From positions 124,001 through 188,000 of the forward strand of contig NC_012438.1 of the NCBI RefSeq assembly GCF_000021545.1: a stretch of 64,000 nt of DNA, written 5' to 3'. The notes beneath the pieces are model-generated. The model had not been told where the DNA came from. It worked only from the letters and a program-made list of their open reading frames with translations, and made no database searches. The translations under genes and the position numbers were made by a program. This document shows positions 54,245 through 63,836 of the stretch, in pieces (positions within the stretch are counted from its first letter, which is position 1; the number at the start of each line of letters is the position of its first letter). The stretch comes from Sulfurihydrogenibium azorense Az-Fu1 (GTDB lineage: Bacteria; Aquificota; Aquificia; Aquificales; Hydrogenothermaceae).

Positions 54245-54739
54245 TTAATTATTTATTATACTCCTCTTTTTTAGATGGAGTTCGTAAAATATAAACAGTC
54301 CTATTCCTACAGTAATTGAAGCATCAGCTATATTAAAAGCAGGCCAGTGATGGTCTTTTATGTAAAAATCTAAAAAGTCCCTAACCTGTCCTAAAAAAAA
54401 TCTATCGTATAAGTTTCCAAGAGATCCACCACCTATTAAAGCAAGAGAGATGATTTCTAAATTTGAAAGTTTATCTTTAGACTTTAAAAAGTAAACTACT
54501 GAAACTATGATAGCTACTATAGAAGACCCAACTAGAATAAATTTTCTTACATACTCTGGAGCTTCCGCTAACATTCCAAAAGCCGCACCTTTATTCCACA
54601 CTAACGTTAAGTCAAAAAAGTTTGGAATAACAGAAACAGTTCTGTCTAGTAGTAAAGTTTCAGCCAAGTATTTTGTAATTAAATCTAAAAAAAATACTAA
54701 AAAGAAAACACCCCAAAAAGCTACACTTTTTTTGTTCAT
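54245..54739 (-). CDS. lspA: Lipoprotein signal peptidase II
   Basis: 164 residues, four membrane segments. The catalytic aspartates are Asp112 (GNLYDR) and Asp139 (FNIADA), with VRDFLDFY between. It removes signal peptides from diacylglyceryl-modified prolipoproteins. One base overlaps dksA. The downstream gene is secA, so export functions are grouped. Confidence 0.95.
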   Translation of the reverse strand: MNKKSVAFWGVFFLVFFLDLITKYLAETLLLDRTVSVIPNFFDLTLVWNKGAAFGMLAEAPEYVRKFILVGSSIVAIIVSVVYFLKSKDKLSNLEIISLALIGGGSLGNLYDRFFLGQVRDFLDFYIKDHHWPAFNIADASITVGIGLFIFYELHLKKRSIINN

Positions 54740-55173
54740 TAGTCAGCCTGAAGATTTTTAGAAGATTCTTCTTCCTCTCCTAATGTTGGCGGGATGATGT
54801 TGTATATCATTTCTTCTTCGTTTCTTTGTTGGAACTGTCTAACTATCTCTTCGTTTTGGCTACAATCTATACAAAGTCTAACCCATGGTATTGCTTCCAA
54901 TCTTTTCTCTCCTATTACTGCACCACACTCTTCACATATACCGTATATTCCGCTGTCTATCTTTCTTAAAGCAAGGTCTATAAGGTATAAAGTTTCTCTA
55001 TCTGCTTGGGTAAGCCTGTAATGGGTCTCTCTACTTAACTCATCTGTTACGGTGTCAGCGTCGTCTCCTACGCCTGTTTTTTCGTTTATATCACTTTTAG
55101 CAGACTCTTCTAAAGATTTTAAGATCTGATTTCTTTTCTCTAAGAGCTTTTCTCTGATTGTTTCTAAATCCAT
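54739..55173 (-). CDS. DksA/TraR-family zinc-finger protein
   Basis: 144 residues. A coiled-coil N-terminal half is followed by a four-cysteine zinc finger: Cys80, Cys83 (CEEC), Cys101 and Cys104 (CIDC). DDADTVTDELSRET resembles the acidic tip region of DksA. It probably binds RNA polymerase and modulates initiation with (p)ppGpp. A TTGACA at 55228-55223 with TATCAT 16 bases on is a possible promoter. Confidence 0.85.
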   Translation of the reverse strand: MDLETIREKLLEKRNQILKSLEESAKSDINEKTGVGDDADTVTDELSRETHYRLTQADRETLYLIDLALRKIDSGIYGICEECGAVIGEKRLEAIPWVRLCIDCSQNEEIVRQFQQRNEEEMIYNIIPPTLGEEEESSKNLQAD

Positions 55174-55224
55174 AATTTAAACCTCCAAAAATAAGCAATA
55201 ATGATATACTAAATTATAACTTTG

Positions 55225-56286
55225 TCAAGATTGTTTTTTATAAAGTTCAGCTAGCTTTTTCTGTTCTCTTCTTACAAACTCAAATATATGTTTTTGTTGA
55301 GATTCTTTAATATCTACAAACTTAACGCCATAACAGAGTATATTCTGTTTTTGATGAATGTTGACTATTTCTGCTTCTTCTTGGAATTCTTTTTCTAAAA
55401 GATTAAAAGAAAGTATGATTTTATCTCCTATGCCTAACTTAAGCTTATCTTTCTCTTCTGGACTTATACACACTTTTGCTCCTGAAGGGCTTATATCTAA
55501 AATCTTAGCAGTAATCCATAGAAGAATTTCTTGTCCATCTTTTTTTACTTTTTTACCTATTAAAGATTCTATTTCTACTTCAACCCTTGGATATTCTCTT
55601 CTTTGTATTCTAATAAGTTCAAAAGTGTGAGGGATTTTAATGATAACCCTTCCATTTTCATTTATAACATCTATAACTTGCCCTTCTAAGGTATAAGCAG
55701 CATCTGATTTTCTTGTAAAAGATACTTTTACTTTATCTTCAGGATTTATTTTTGGGATGGTTTTGTCTGTTATGACCCAGTACATGTAAAGTTCATCTTT
55801 ATCGTAAAGTGCAACGCTGTAAGTTCTACCATCTTCTGTTTTTAAAGATCCACCTTGGAAAAGTTCAATATCTTTTGTTGTTGTTAGAGGTACAAAGTAA
55901 GGTATATAATCAAATCCAAGTTTTTCTCTCATATCTTTTATTAGGTCTTCGTCAAAGTTAGGATTTTCTTTTATATACACATCTATAATTTTTTCGAAAG
56001 GAGCCTTAAACTCAATTGCAAGGAAAGGGTCTCTCCCCAACTTTTTTGAATAATCCCAAAGTAGTTTTATCTGCTGGTCTGTTAGATTTTTTTCTTTTGC
56101 ATACTTTATAAAATCTTCGTATTGTTTCTTTGCTTTTATTTTTTTAGACAAATTTCCTAAGATTATGATAGATAAAACAATAAAAATTAAAAAGAGAAGT
56201 AAAAATATAACAGCGTTAGCGTCAACACTACTTAATCTATCTACTGCCCTTTGATAACCTTCTACCGCTAAATTTCTATTATCCAT
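55225..56286 (-). CDS. Membrane-anchored PilZ (YcgR-like) protein
   Basis: 353 residues. One membrane segment near 27-46 (VIFLLLFLIFIVLSIIILG) is followed by a helical linker, a YcgR-type N-domain (about 120-220) and a C-terminal PilZ domain with RREYPR near 237-242 and DISPSGAKV near 267. It is expected to bind c-di-GMP and act on motility or envelope processes. It is divergent from alr and upstream of the dksA-like gene. Confidence 0.82.
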   Translation of the reverse strand: MDNRNLAVEGYQRAVDRLSSVDANAVIFLLLFLIFIVLSIIILGNLSKKIKAKKQYEDFIKYAKEKNLTDQQIKLLWDYSKKLGRDPFLAIEFKAPFEKIIDVYIKENPNFDEDLIKDMREKLGFDYIPYFVPLTTTKDIELFQGGSLKTEDGRTYSVALYDKDELYMYWVITDKTIPKINPEDKVKVSFTRKSDAAYTLEGQVIDVINENGRVIIKIPHTFELIRIQRREYPRVEVEIESLIGKKVKKDGQEILLWITAKILDISPSGAKVCISPEEKDKLKLGIGDKIILSFNLLEKEFQEEAEIVNIHQKQNILCYGVKFVDIKESQQKHIFEFVRREQKKLAELYKKQS

Positions 56287-56354
56287 GTTAAAAACCAGTT
56301 TTTGTTAATTATGATATCATATTTAAAGTAATTTTTTCAAAGTAAAGGACAGGA

Positions 56355-57425
56355 TTGGATTTTATTAGAAGTGTTGCCTTAATAAATACAGAAAATTTAA
56401 AAAAAAATGTAGAAAATCTTTATAAATTCTCTAATAAAAAAATATTTGCAGTAGTTAAAGCAGATGCCTATGGACACGATGCTTGTATAGTTTCAAAGAC
56501 CCTCTCTTCTTTAGATATAGTTGAAGGTTTCTGTGTTGCTACTGGCTATGAAGGTTATCTTTTAAGAGAAGCAGGGATAACAAAGCCCATAATCGTTTTA
56601 GGTGGCATACTAAAGCAAGAGTTAGAGCTGTTTAATCGTTATAGTTTAACACCAGTTATTTCCGATTTTTCTCATTTTGAAGTCGCTCAAAAGTTAGAAC
56701 ACAAGAAGATACACATAAAGTTTGATACAGGAATGAGAAGACTTGGTTTTTACCAGTCTGATATAGAAAAGTTAAAAGAAAAGATAAAAGACTTTGAAGT
56801 GGAAGGAATTTTATCTCACTTTCCATCAGCTGACACAGACCCTGATTATACTAAAAGCCAGATAGAAGAGTTTAAAGAGATAGTGAAAATGTTAGATGTC
56901 AACCCTAAGTACATTCATATACAAAACTCAGCTGGTGTGGTTTATGACTGTCCTTTCTGTAATACTATCAGATTAGGTATTGCTATATACGGAGAAAAAC
57001 CTACACAAGATTACCCAGTAAGTCTTTACCCTGTTATGACTGTTTTATCTAAGGTAATATCTGTTAAAAGTGTTAAAAAGGGAGATAGGATATCTTACTG
57101 TGGAACTTTTAAAGCTGATAGGGATATGAAGGTTGCAGTAGTCTCTTTTGGGTATGCAGACGGTCTTCCAAGGTCGTTGTCTAATAAAGGTTATGTGCTC
57201 ATAAACGGAAAATACTGTAAAATAGTTGGAAATATCACTATGGATATGACTATCGTCGATGTATCAGATTTAGATACTGTTAATGTAGGGGATGATGTGG
57301 TAATTGTTGGAAAACTTCAGGATAAAGAGATAAAATTTTCTGATATTGCAAAAATATCAGGAACCATTGCCTACGAGATTATGTGTGGTATATCTAAGAG
57401 GGTAATTAGGAAAGAGGTAAAGTAA
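56355..57425 (+). CDS. alr: Alanine racemase
   Basis: 356 residues from a TTG start. The PLP lysine is Lys35 in FAVVKADAYGHD. The RISYCGTF region contains the second catalytic base (Tyr), and SFGYADGLPRSLSNKG and GNITMDMTIVDV are family signatures. It makes D-alanine for peptidoglycan, alongside murF at 60.9 kb. The next gene begins 1 base after its stop. Confidence 0.95.
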   Translation: MDFIRSVALINTENLKKNVENLYKFSNKKIFAVVKADAYGHDACIVSKTLSSLDIVEGFCVATGYEGYLLREAGITKPIIVLGGILKQELELFNRYSLTPVISDFSHFEVAQKLEHKKIHIKFDTGMRRLGFYQSDIEKLKEKIKDFEVEGILSHFPSADTDPDYTKSQIEEFKEIVKMLDVNPKYIHIQNSAGVVYDCPFCNTIRLGIAIYGEKPTQDYPVSLYPVMTVLSKVISVKSVKKGDRISYCGTFKADRDMKVAVVSFGYADGLPRSLSNKGYVLINGKYCKIVGNITMDMTIVDVSDLDTVNVGDDVVIVGKLQDKEIKFSDIAKISGTIAYEIMCGISKRVIRKEVK

Positions 57426-57426
57426 G

Positions 57427-58782
57427 ATGCTAAATATTTTAGTTGTAGATGATGAAAAGAATATACAAGACTTGATGAAAGACATTTTAACCGATGAAGG
57501 TTATTACGTTGGTACTACTGGTAGTATAACAACTGCTAAAGATTTTATAAAGAAAAACTCTTATGATGTGATTTTTTTAGATGTCTGGCTTCCAGACGGT
57601 GAAGGTTTAGATTTACTACCATTTATAAAAGAAAACTCTCCGAATTCAAGTGTAGTTATGATTTCAGGTCATGCAAACATTCCTATAGCAGTAAAAGCTA
57701 TAAAAGAAGGTGCCTTTGACTTTTTAGAAAAACCTTTATCAACAGAAACCATAATGGCAACCATCGAGAAAGTAGAAAAGCAGATAAAAGTAAAACAGAG
57801 CCTAGAATACTTTAAAGAGAAAGAAGAAAAACAGATAGAGATAATAGGAAACAGTCCTAAGATAGTTGAACTTAAAAGACAGATTGAAAAAGTGGCAAAA
57901 ACAAACGCTTGGGTTATGATTTTAGGTGAAAACGGTACAGGTAAAGAACTTGTAGCTAAGTCTATCCATTACCAATCTCCAAGAAAAGATTATCCTTTTG
58001 TTGATATAAACTGTGCAGCTATCCCAGATGAACTTTTTGAAGCTGAATTTTTTGGGTATGAAAAAGGAGCCTTTACAAATGCATTTACAAGAAAGATAGG
58101 AAAACTTGAACTTGCAGACAAAGGAACGTTGTTTTTAGATGAAGTTGCAGATATGAGTTTATCATCACAGGCAAAACTACTGAGGGTTTTGGAGGAAAAG
58201 CAGTTTTCAAGACTTGGTAGTAATACAAAAATTACAGTTGATTTAAGAGTTATATCAGCTACAAACAAAGATATACAAAAAGAAGTGGAAAAAGGAACAT
58301 TCAGACAAGACCTTGCCTTTAGACTCTCAGTTATTCCTATCTACGTTCCTCCGTTAAGGGAAAGAGAGGAAGACATACTACTACTTGCAAACTACTTTTT
58401 AAGAAAATTTTCAGTAGAAAACAAAGTAGAACCACCTATACTCTCAGACGAAGTAAAAAACACATTTTTAAACTACAACTGGCCTGGAAACGTTAGAGAG
58501 TTAAAAAATCTTATGGAAAGGTTGGTGATACTAAACAGTGAGTCTATTATTTACAACAAAGACCTACCTCCCCATATGCTTGGGAATGTAAAATTGGAAA
58601 AAGAAGAATCTATTCCTATCACTATAAGACCTTTAAAAGATGCAAAAGAAGAGTTGGAAAAACAGATGATAAAAAAAGCTTTAAAGGTTTACAATAACAA
58701 TCTTAAAGAGATTGCAAAAGCTTTAGATATAGATTTATCATCTCTCTATAGAAAAATTAAACAGTACAATTTGGAGGAGTAA
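57427..58782 (+). CDS. NtrC/NtrX-type sigma-54 response regulator with altered GAFTGA loop
   Basis: 451 residues. A receiver domain with phospho-acceptor Asp52 (FLDVWLPDGEG) is followed by an AAA+ domain with Walker A GENGTGKE at 167-174. The sigma-54-contact loop reads GAFTNA at 214-219 instead of GAFTGA. The C-terminal Fis-type helix-turn-helix (LKEIAKALDIDLSSLYRKI) is intact. The layout resembles NtrX. Whether it still activates sigma-54 is open. No histidine kinase is adjacent; alr is upstream. Confidence 0.9.
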   Translation: MLNILVVDDEKNIQDLMKDILTDEGYYVGTTGSITTAKDFIKKNSYDVIFLDVWLPDGEGLDLLPFIKENSPNSSVVMISGHANIPIAVKAIKEGAFDFLEKPLSTETIMATIEKVEKQIKVKQSLEYFKEKEEKQIEIIGNSPKIVELKRQIEKVAKTNAWVMILGENGTGKELVAKSIHYQSPRKDYPFVDINCAAIPDELFEAEFFGYEKGAFTNAFTRKIGKLELADKGTLFLDEVADMSLSSQAKLLRVLEEKQFSRLGSNTKITVDLRVISATNKDIQKEVEKGTFRQDLAFRLSVIPIYVPPLREREEDILLLANYFLRKFSVENKVEPPILSDEVKNTFLNYNWPGNVRELKNLMERLVILNSESIIYNKDLPPHMLGNVKLEKEESIPITIRPLKDAKEELEKQMIKKALKVYNNNLKEIAKALDIDLSSLYRKIKQYNLEE

Positions 58783-58784
58783 AG

Positions 58785-58970
58785 ATGCCTTACGTAAACG
58801 TAAAAGTTGCAGGAAAACTTACAAAAGAACAAAAAGAAAAAATAGTAGAAGGAATAACGAAACTTTTAGAAGAAGTTGCAAACAAACCCCCACAATCTAC
58901 TTACGTGGTGATAGATGAAGTAGACAGAGAAAATTGGGGTAAAGGTGGAAAGCTACTTAGCGACCTTTAA
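58785..58970 (+). CDS. 4-oxalocrotonate tautomerase family protein
   Basis: 61 residues. The catalytic proline follows the initiator Met (PYVNVKVAGKLTKEQKEKI), and the length is exactly that of 4-OT monomers. Such proteins tautomerise enol acids; in organisms with no aromatic degradation the role is unknown. TTGGAGGAG precedes the ATG, 2 bases after the response regulator stop. Confidence 0.88.
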   Translation: MPYVNVKVAGKLTKEQKEKIVEGITKLLEEVANKPPQSTYVVIDEVDRENWGKGGKLLSDL

Positions 58971-58983
58971 TTTTAATCTGTAA

Positions 58984-59037
58984 ATATTTCCTTTTTGAAA
59001 GGAAATATATGGTAAAATTTTCCTTATGAAAAGGAAA
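58984..59037 (+). promoter_or_regulatory. Two matching 19-bp dyads flanking a -10 box
   Basis: TTTCCTTTTTGAAAGGAAA (58987-59005; the stem extends to 11 bp, 58984-59008) and TTTCCTTATGAAAAGGAAA (59019-59037) have centres 32 bases apart, close to three helical turns. TGG TAAAAT lies between them (about 59010-59018). The second dyad covers the start codon of the AAA-ATPase remnant. This looks like a repressor-controlled promoter; the first dyad may also terminate the tautomerase transcript. Confidence 0.5.
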
Positions 59038-59247
59038 GAAATATTTAAACAGCTTATCGTTGAATTTCATCAAAATGGTATACCTGACTTTGTTAATAGG
59101 GATTTAAACGGACTGTTGGAAGCTGCAAGATTTTTAAATGTTAAAAAAGCTGTCATACTAACATTTGATGATTTTGATACTATTTTAGTTGATGATGTAA
59201 AGGTTCATATACTGCCTGCTTATTACTATTTTACTGTTTTGATGTAG
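59026..59247 (+). pseudogene. Remnant of an AAA ATPase (DUF4143-type) gene with internal deletion
   Basis: A 73-codon open frame joins two pieces that I recognise as the ends of a full-length (about 400 residue) ATP-binding protein. Residues 1-28 (KRKEIFKQLIVEFHQNGIPD, then FVNRDLN) match the usual N-terminus before the Walker A strand. Residues 29-73 (GLLEAARFLNVKKAVILTFDD, then VKVHILPAYYYF in part) match the C-terminal nuclease-like end. The Walker motifs are gone. The gene converges on trpG and overlaps it by 17 bases. Confidence 0.6.
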
Positions 59248-59827
59248 TCTTTGCTTTTTCTGCAAGGTGTATGAAATTTTCCAGTAGTTTTAGACCATAC
59301 TCTGTAAGTATTGATTCAGGATGGAATTGAACTCCCCAGATTGGATACTTTTTATGCTGGATAGCCATTATCTCTCCATCGTCTGACCTTGCTGTAATTT
59401 CTATATCTTCAGGTAAAGTGGATTCGTCTATAACAAGGGAATGGTACCTTACTGCATTAAACGGATTTGGTATGCCTTCAAAAAGACCTTTTTCATTGTG
59501 GTATATTTTTGAAGTTTTACCATGCATAAGACACTTTGCTTTTACTATTTTTGCACCGAAAGCTTGTCCTATAGACTGATGCCCTAAACATACACCAAGT
59601 ATAGGATACACACCTTTAAACTCCTTTATTACATCAACTGATATTCCAGCTTCGTTTGGAGTACATGGACCGGGAGATATAACTATAGCATCTACGTTAT
59701 CCATACGTTTTATATCTTCTACCGTTATCTCGTCATTTCTTTTTACTAAAACATCTTGTCCAAGTTCGTAAAAGTACTGGACTATGTTGTAAGTAAAAGA
59801 GTCGTAGTTATCTATCATTAGTATCAT
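59231..59827 (-). CDS. trpG: Anthranilate/aminodeoxychorismate synthase glutaminase subunit
   Basis: 198 residues. The nucleophile is Cys80 in GVCLGHQSIGQAFG, with His169 and Glu171 in FHPES completing the triad. It provides ammonia to TrpE or PabB; which one is not decided by sequence, and many bacteria use one subunit for both. trpD is at 34.9 kb. It lies just after the gap terminator. Confidence 0.92.
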   Translation of the reverse strand: MILMIDNYDSFTYNIVQYFYELGQDVLVKRNDEITVEDIKRMDNVDAIVISPGPCTPNEAGISVDVIKEFKGVYPILGVCLGHQSIGQAFGAKIVKAKCLMHGKTSKIYHNEKGLFEGIPNPFNAVRYHSLVIDESTLPEDIEITARSDDGEIMAIQHKKYPIWGVQFHPESILTEYGLKLLENFIHLAEKAKTTSKQ

Positions 59828-59847
59828 TTTTCTACCTTCTAAATTAA

Positions 59848-59867
59848 TTGGGGGATTAATCCCCCAA
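59848..59867. terminator. Terminator of gap
   Basis: TTGGGGGATTAATCCCCCAA is a perfect 20-base palindrome immediately downstream of the gap stop on the minus strand, followed there by TTAATTTAG. It separates gap from trpG. Confidence 0.8.
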
Positions 59868-59875
59868 CTTTAGAT

Positions 59876-60892
<1,017 letters not shown>

Positions 60893-62194
60893 TTAATTTT
60901 TTAAATATTCTATCACTTCTTCCATTTTCATGCCACGAGAACCTTTTACTAAAACAGTTGGACTGCTATTTTCTAACTTTTTTAACTGGTTTGCTATTTC
61001 TTTTTTATCAGTGTGTAAAACATACTTTTTACCTTCTAACTCTTGTTTTATGTACTTTGTTTCTTCTCCGTATAAAAATACATAGTCAATGTGTGATTTT
61101 AGTATCTCTTTGGCTATACTTCTGTGTAGCTTTTCTGATTCTTCTCCCAGTTCCAGCATATCTCCAAGGACTAACACTTTTACAGTTGGTATCTCGTTTA
61201 GGGTTTCTATTGCATTTTTCACAGACAGAGGATTTGCATTGTAAGAGTCATCTATAATGGTTAAATTTCCTATCTTTATAATCTTTCCTCTACCTTGAAT
61301 CTGGTTAAACTCTTTTAACACTTTTAAACTCTCTATAGGGTCTAAGCCTAAGTGGTAAAGTACTCCTGCTACAGCTCCTATATTTTTAAAAATACCCTTG
61401 TTAAAGATAGGTATAGTTAAATCTAACACTTGATTTTTGTAAGCAACTTTTCCTGTCGTTCCCTCAGGAATAATTTTTATGTCGTATACTTTTATGTTTC
61501 CTTCTTCTCCGAAGGTAATGAATTTTTTCAGTTTATCTTTGTAGTAGTTTAAAAGGTCAAATGGTAAGACATGGTAATGGGAAGTGTTGAATATCTCTCC
61601 TTTACCTTTTATTATGTTTTCAAAACTGCCAAACTTCTCTACGTGGGCATGTCCTACTGAGACTAAAACTCCTATATCTGGGTTAACTATATTATTTAAA
61701 TAATCTATATCTCCTACTTTTCCAGCTCCCATCTCTATGATTGCAATGTGAGTATTTTCTGGTGTATTTGCTAAGGTTAATGGCACACCTATCTCGTTGT
61801 TGTAGTTCCCTGATGTTGCATAGGTTTTGTAGAAGTTAGATAAAACAAAGTTTAGTAATTCTTTTGTTGAAGTTTTTCCGCTACTTCCTGTAATACCTAC
61901 TACGGTGTCAATACTTTTTCTTTTATAAATAGCTATCTTTTTTAAAGCTTGATATGTGTCCTTTACCAGTATGCCGTTTTTAAAGTTTAAAGGTTTTTCT
62001 GTTAGATACCCTACAGACCATTTTTTTAGAGCATCTTCAATGTAACTATGTCCATCTGTGTTTCCTTTTAAAGGTATAAATACGCTATCCTGTGTTGAGC
62101 TTCGGCTGTCTATGGTAAAGGACTTAACCTCTAAATCTTCTTCAATGTTTAAAATCTTACCTTCAACTACTTTAGCTAAGTCTGTTAATCTCAC
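60893..62194 (-). CDS. murF: UDP-MurNAc-tripeptide:D-Ala-D-Ala ligase
   Basis: 433 residues. The ATP loop is GITGSSGKTSTK near 104-115. The N-terminal substrate domain (SFTIDSRSSTQDSVFIPLKG), the GNYNNEIGVPLTLA block and the DDSYNANPLS C-terminal segment are MurF signatures. It adds D-Ala-D-Ala to the peptidoglycan precursor. It overlaps the preceding methyltransferase by 4 bases. Confidence 0.94.
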   Translation of the reverse strand: MRLTDLAKVVEGKILNIEEDLEVKSFTIDSRSSTQDSVFIPLKGNTDGHSYIEDALKKWSVGYLTEKPLNFKNGILVKDTYQALKKIAIYKRKSIDTVVGITGSSGKTSTKELLNFVLSNFYKTYATSGNYNNEIGVPLTLANTPENTHIAIIEMGAGKVGDIDYLNNIVNPDIGVLVSVGHAHVEKFGSFENIIKGKGEIFNTSHYHVLPFDLLNYYKDKLKKFITFGEEGNIKVYDIKIIPEGTTGKVAYKNQVLDLTIPIFNKGIFKNIGAVAGVLYHLGLDPIESLKVLKEFNQIQGRGKIIKIGNLTIIDDSYNANPLSVKNAIETLNEIPTVKVLVLGDMLELGEESEKLHRSIAKEILKSHIDYVFLYGEETKYIKQELEGKKYVLHTDKKEIANQLKKLENSSPTVLVKGSRGMKMEEVIEYLKN

Positions 62195-62802
62195 TTCCTA
62201 CCTACCATTAAAAATATTGGATATTCTCTATTTTGCCCATCCCTTTCTTTTACTACAGTATAAGCTATATCGTATTGAACATCTTTAAACCCTACCTTTT
62301 CAAAAAGGGACTTTAACTCTTCTAAATCAAAGCCAAAATGCTCTACTCCTTCGTTATCATCGTGAAATGTTCCATCTTCTTTTACAAGGTCAGCTATTGC
62401 TATGTATCCTCCATCGTTTAACAAAGAGTAAAATTTTTTAAGTATGTTTTGAGTATCTTTAACGTGGTGAAGAGCCATAGAGCTTACTATCACGTCAAAC
62501 TTCTGGTCAATATCTTGTTTTTCTAAGTCTACATTTAAAACTTCTACATTATCTATGTTGTTTTCTTTAGCTTTCTTTAAAAAAACTTCACACATTCCTT
62601 GAGAGCTATCAACTCCTACAGCCCTACCAACCTTATCAATAAGGAAAAATGTAAGTAGTCCAGTGCCACAGCCAAAGTCAAGAAGTTTCATATCCTTATT
62701 TAAAGGAATATGTTTTTTTATATTTTCTGCTACACTTTTAGCAATATTTACTCTCATAGGTTTTTCGTCCCAAGTTAGAGCTGCTATATCAAATCTGCTC
62801 AT
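62191..62802 (-). CDS. Class I SAM-dependent methyltransferase
   Basis: 203 residues. SAM motif I is LLDFGCGTGLLTFFL near 40-54; the acidic loop (VGVDSSQGM) and SSMALHHVKD follow. It resembles small-molecule UbiE-like methyltransferases. Substrate is unknown. It is embedded in the rlmB-murF-gap operon with 4-base overlaps on both sides. Confidence 0.88.
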   Translation of the reverse strand: MSRFDIAALTWDEKPMRVNIAKSVAENIKKHIPLNKDMKLLDFGCGTGLLTFFLIDKVGRAVGVDSSQGMCEVFLKKAKENNIDNVEVLNVDLEKQDIDQKFDVIVSSMALHHVKDTQNILKKFYSLLNDGGYIAIADLVKEDGTFHDDNEGVEHFGFDLEELKSLFEKVGFKDVQYDIAYTVVKERDGQNREYPIFLMVGRK

Positions 62803-63542
62803 ATTAAAGCCTCCTTCTTTTTAAATACTTCCCAAAGTGCTATTGCTGTTGCATTTGATACATTAAAAGATGTAATTTTACCTTTCATAGGAATTGATGC
62901 AACTATATCAGCTTCTTCTAACACTGACTTTGAGACTCCTTTACCTTCAGACCCAACCACTAACGCAAGAGGAAACGGAAAATCTATCTCGTGTATGTTT
63001 TTACCTCCTTTTTCTACTGCCACAACCCATCCCCCTTTTTTCTTAAACTTTTCCAGTGTATTCCTTAAACTTCCTACCTTTGCTATAGGAAGGTAAAATA
63101 CAGCTCCAGTTGAAGCTTTTACGACTACTTCATTTATTGGGCTTGACCTTTCTTTTGGTAGGATTATACCGCTTACTCCCAGTATTTCTGCTGTTCTCAT
63201 TATACTTCCAACATTTTGAGGGTCTGTAATATGGTCTAAGACAAGTAGTATCCCTTTTTCTTTAATAACTTTATCTATAATCTTATCTTCATTCCAGTAT
63301 TGGATGGGACTTAGTAGTGCAACTACACCTTGAGTTTTTTTTGTACCTGCTAATTCTTCAACCTTTTGTCTTGGAACTTTTTGAACTTTTACTTTCCTTT
63401 CTTCTGCTAACTTTAAAAGGTCTTTAGGTGGATGGGAATCATGGGCTACAAGGATTTTTTCTAAACTTTTCCCCGACCTTAGAGCCTCTATTACTGGATT
63501 TCTACCCCATATTACTAACTTTTCTCCTTTTTCTTCTTTCAA
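62799..63542 (-). CDS. rlmB: 23S rRNA (guanosine-2'-O)-methyltransferase RlmB (SpoU family)
   Basis: 247 residues from a TTG with AAGGAG 7 bases upstream. An L30e-like N-domain (GRNPVIEALRSGKSLEKIL) is followed by the SpoU knot motifs DPQNVGSIMRTAEILG, VVGSEGKGVS and SFNVSNATAIALWE. It methylates G2251 of 23S rRNA in E. coli numbering; other RNA targets are possible in this family. It heads the operon. Confidence 0.9.
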   Translation of the reverse strand: MKEEKGEKLVIWGRNPVIEALRSGKSLEKILVAHDSHPPKDLLKLAEERKVKVQKVPRQKVEELAGTKKTQGVVALLSPIQYWNEDKIIDKVIKEKGILLVLDHITDPQNVGSIMRTAEILGVSGIILPKERSSPINEVVVKASTGAVFYLPIAKVGSLRNTLEKFKKKGGWVVAVEKGGKNIHEIDFPFPLALVVGSEGKGVSKSVLEEADIVASIPMKGKITSFNVSNATAIALWEVFKKKEALI

Positions 63543-63611
63543 ATAAACACTCCTTGATAAACTCTATAGTTGATGTTAAATTATACTATCATAATTTTAA
63601 CAAAGGTAATG

Positions 63612-63836
63612 ATGGAAACCATAGGAAAAACTCTCGTATTTTTAGGTTTGGTTTTGGTAGTAATGGGATTTTTGTTTATTTTTTTAGAAAAACTACCTTT
63701 TGGAATAGGAAAACTTCCGGGTGATATACTTATAAAAAAAGATAACTTTACATTTTACTTTCCTTTAACCACATCTTTAATTTTAAGTGTTATTCTTTCC
63801 CTAATTTTTATACTCCTATCTAAATTTTCAAAATGA
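63612..63836 (+). CDS. DUF2905 family small membrane protein
   Basis: 74 residues, two membrane segments (about 8-27 and 48-70) joined by [19 protein letters not shown], the DUF2905 signature. Function is unknown. ATG 63612 follows AAAGG by 6 bases; ATG 63609 is also possible. Its stop overlaps the queA start. Confidence 0.85.
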   Translation: METIGKTLVFLGLVLVVMGFLFIFLEKLPFGIGKLPGDILIKKDNFTFYFPLTTSLILSVILSLIFILLSKFSK

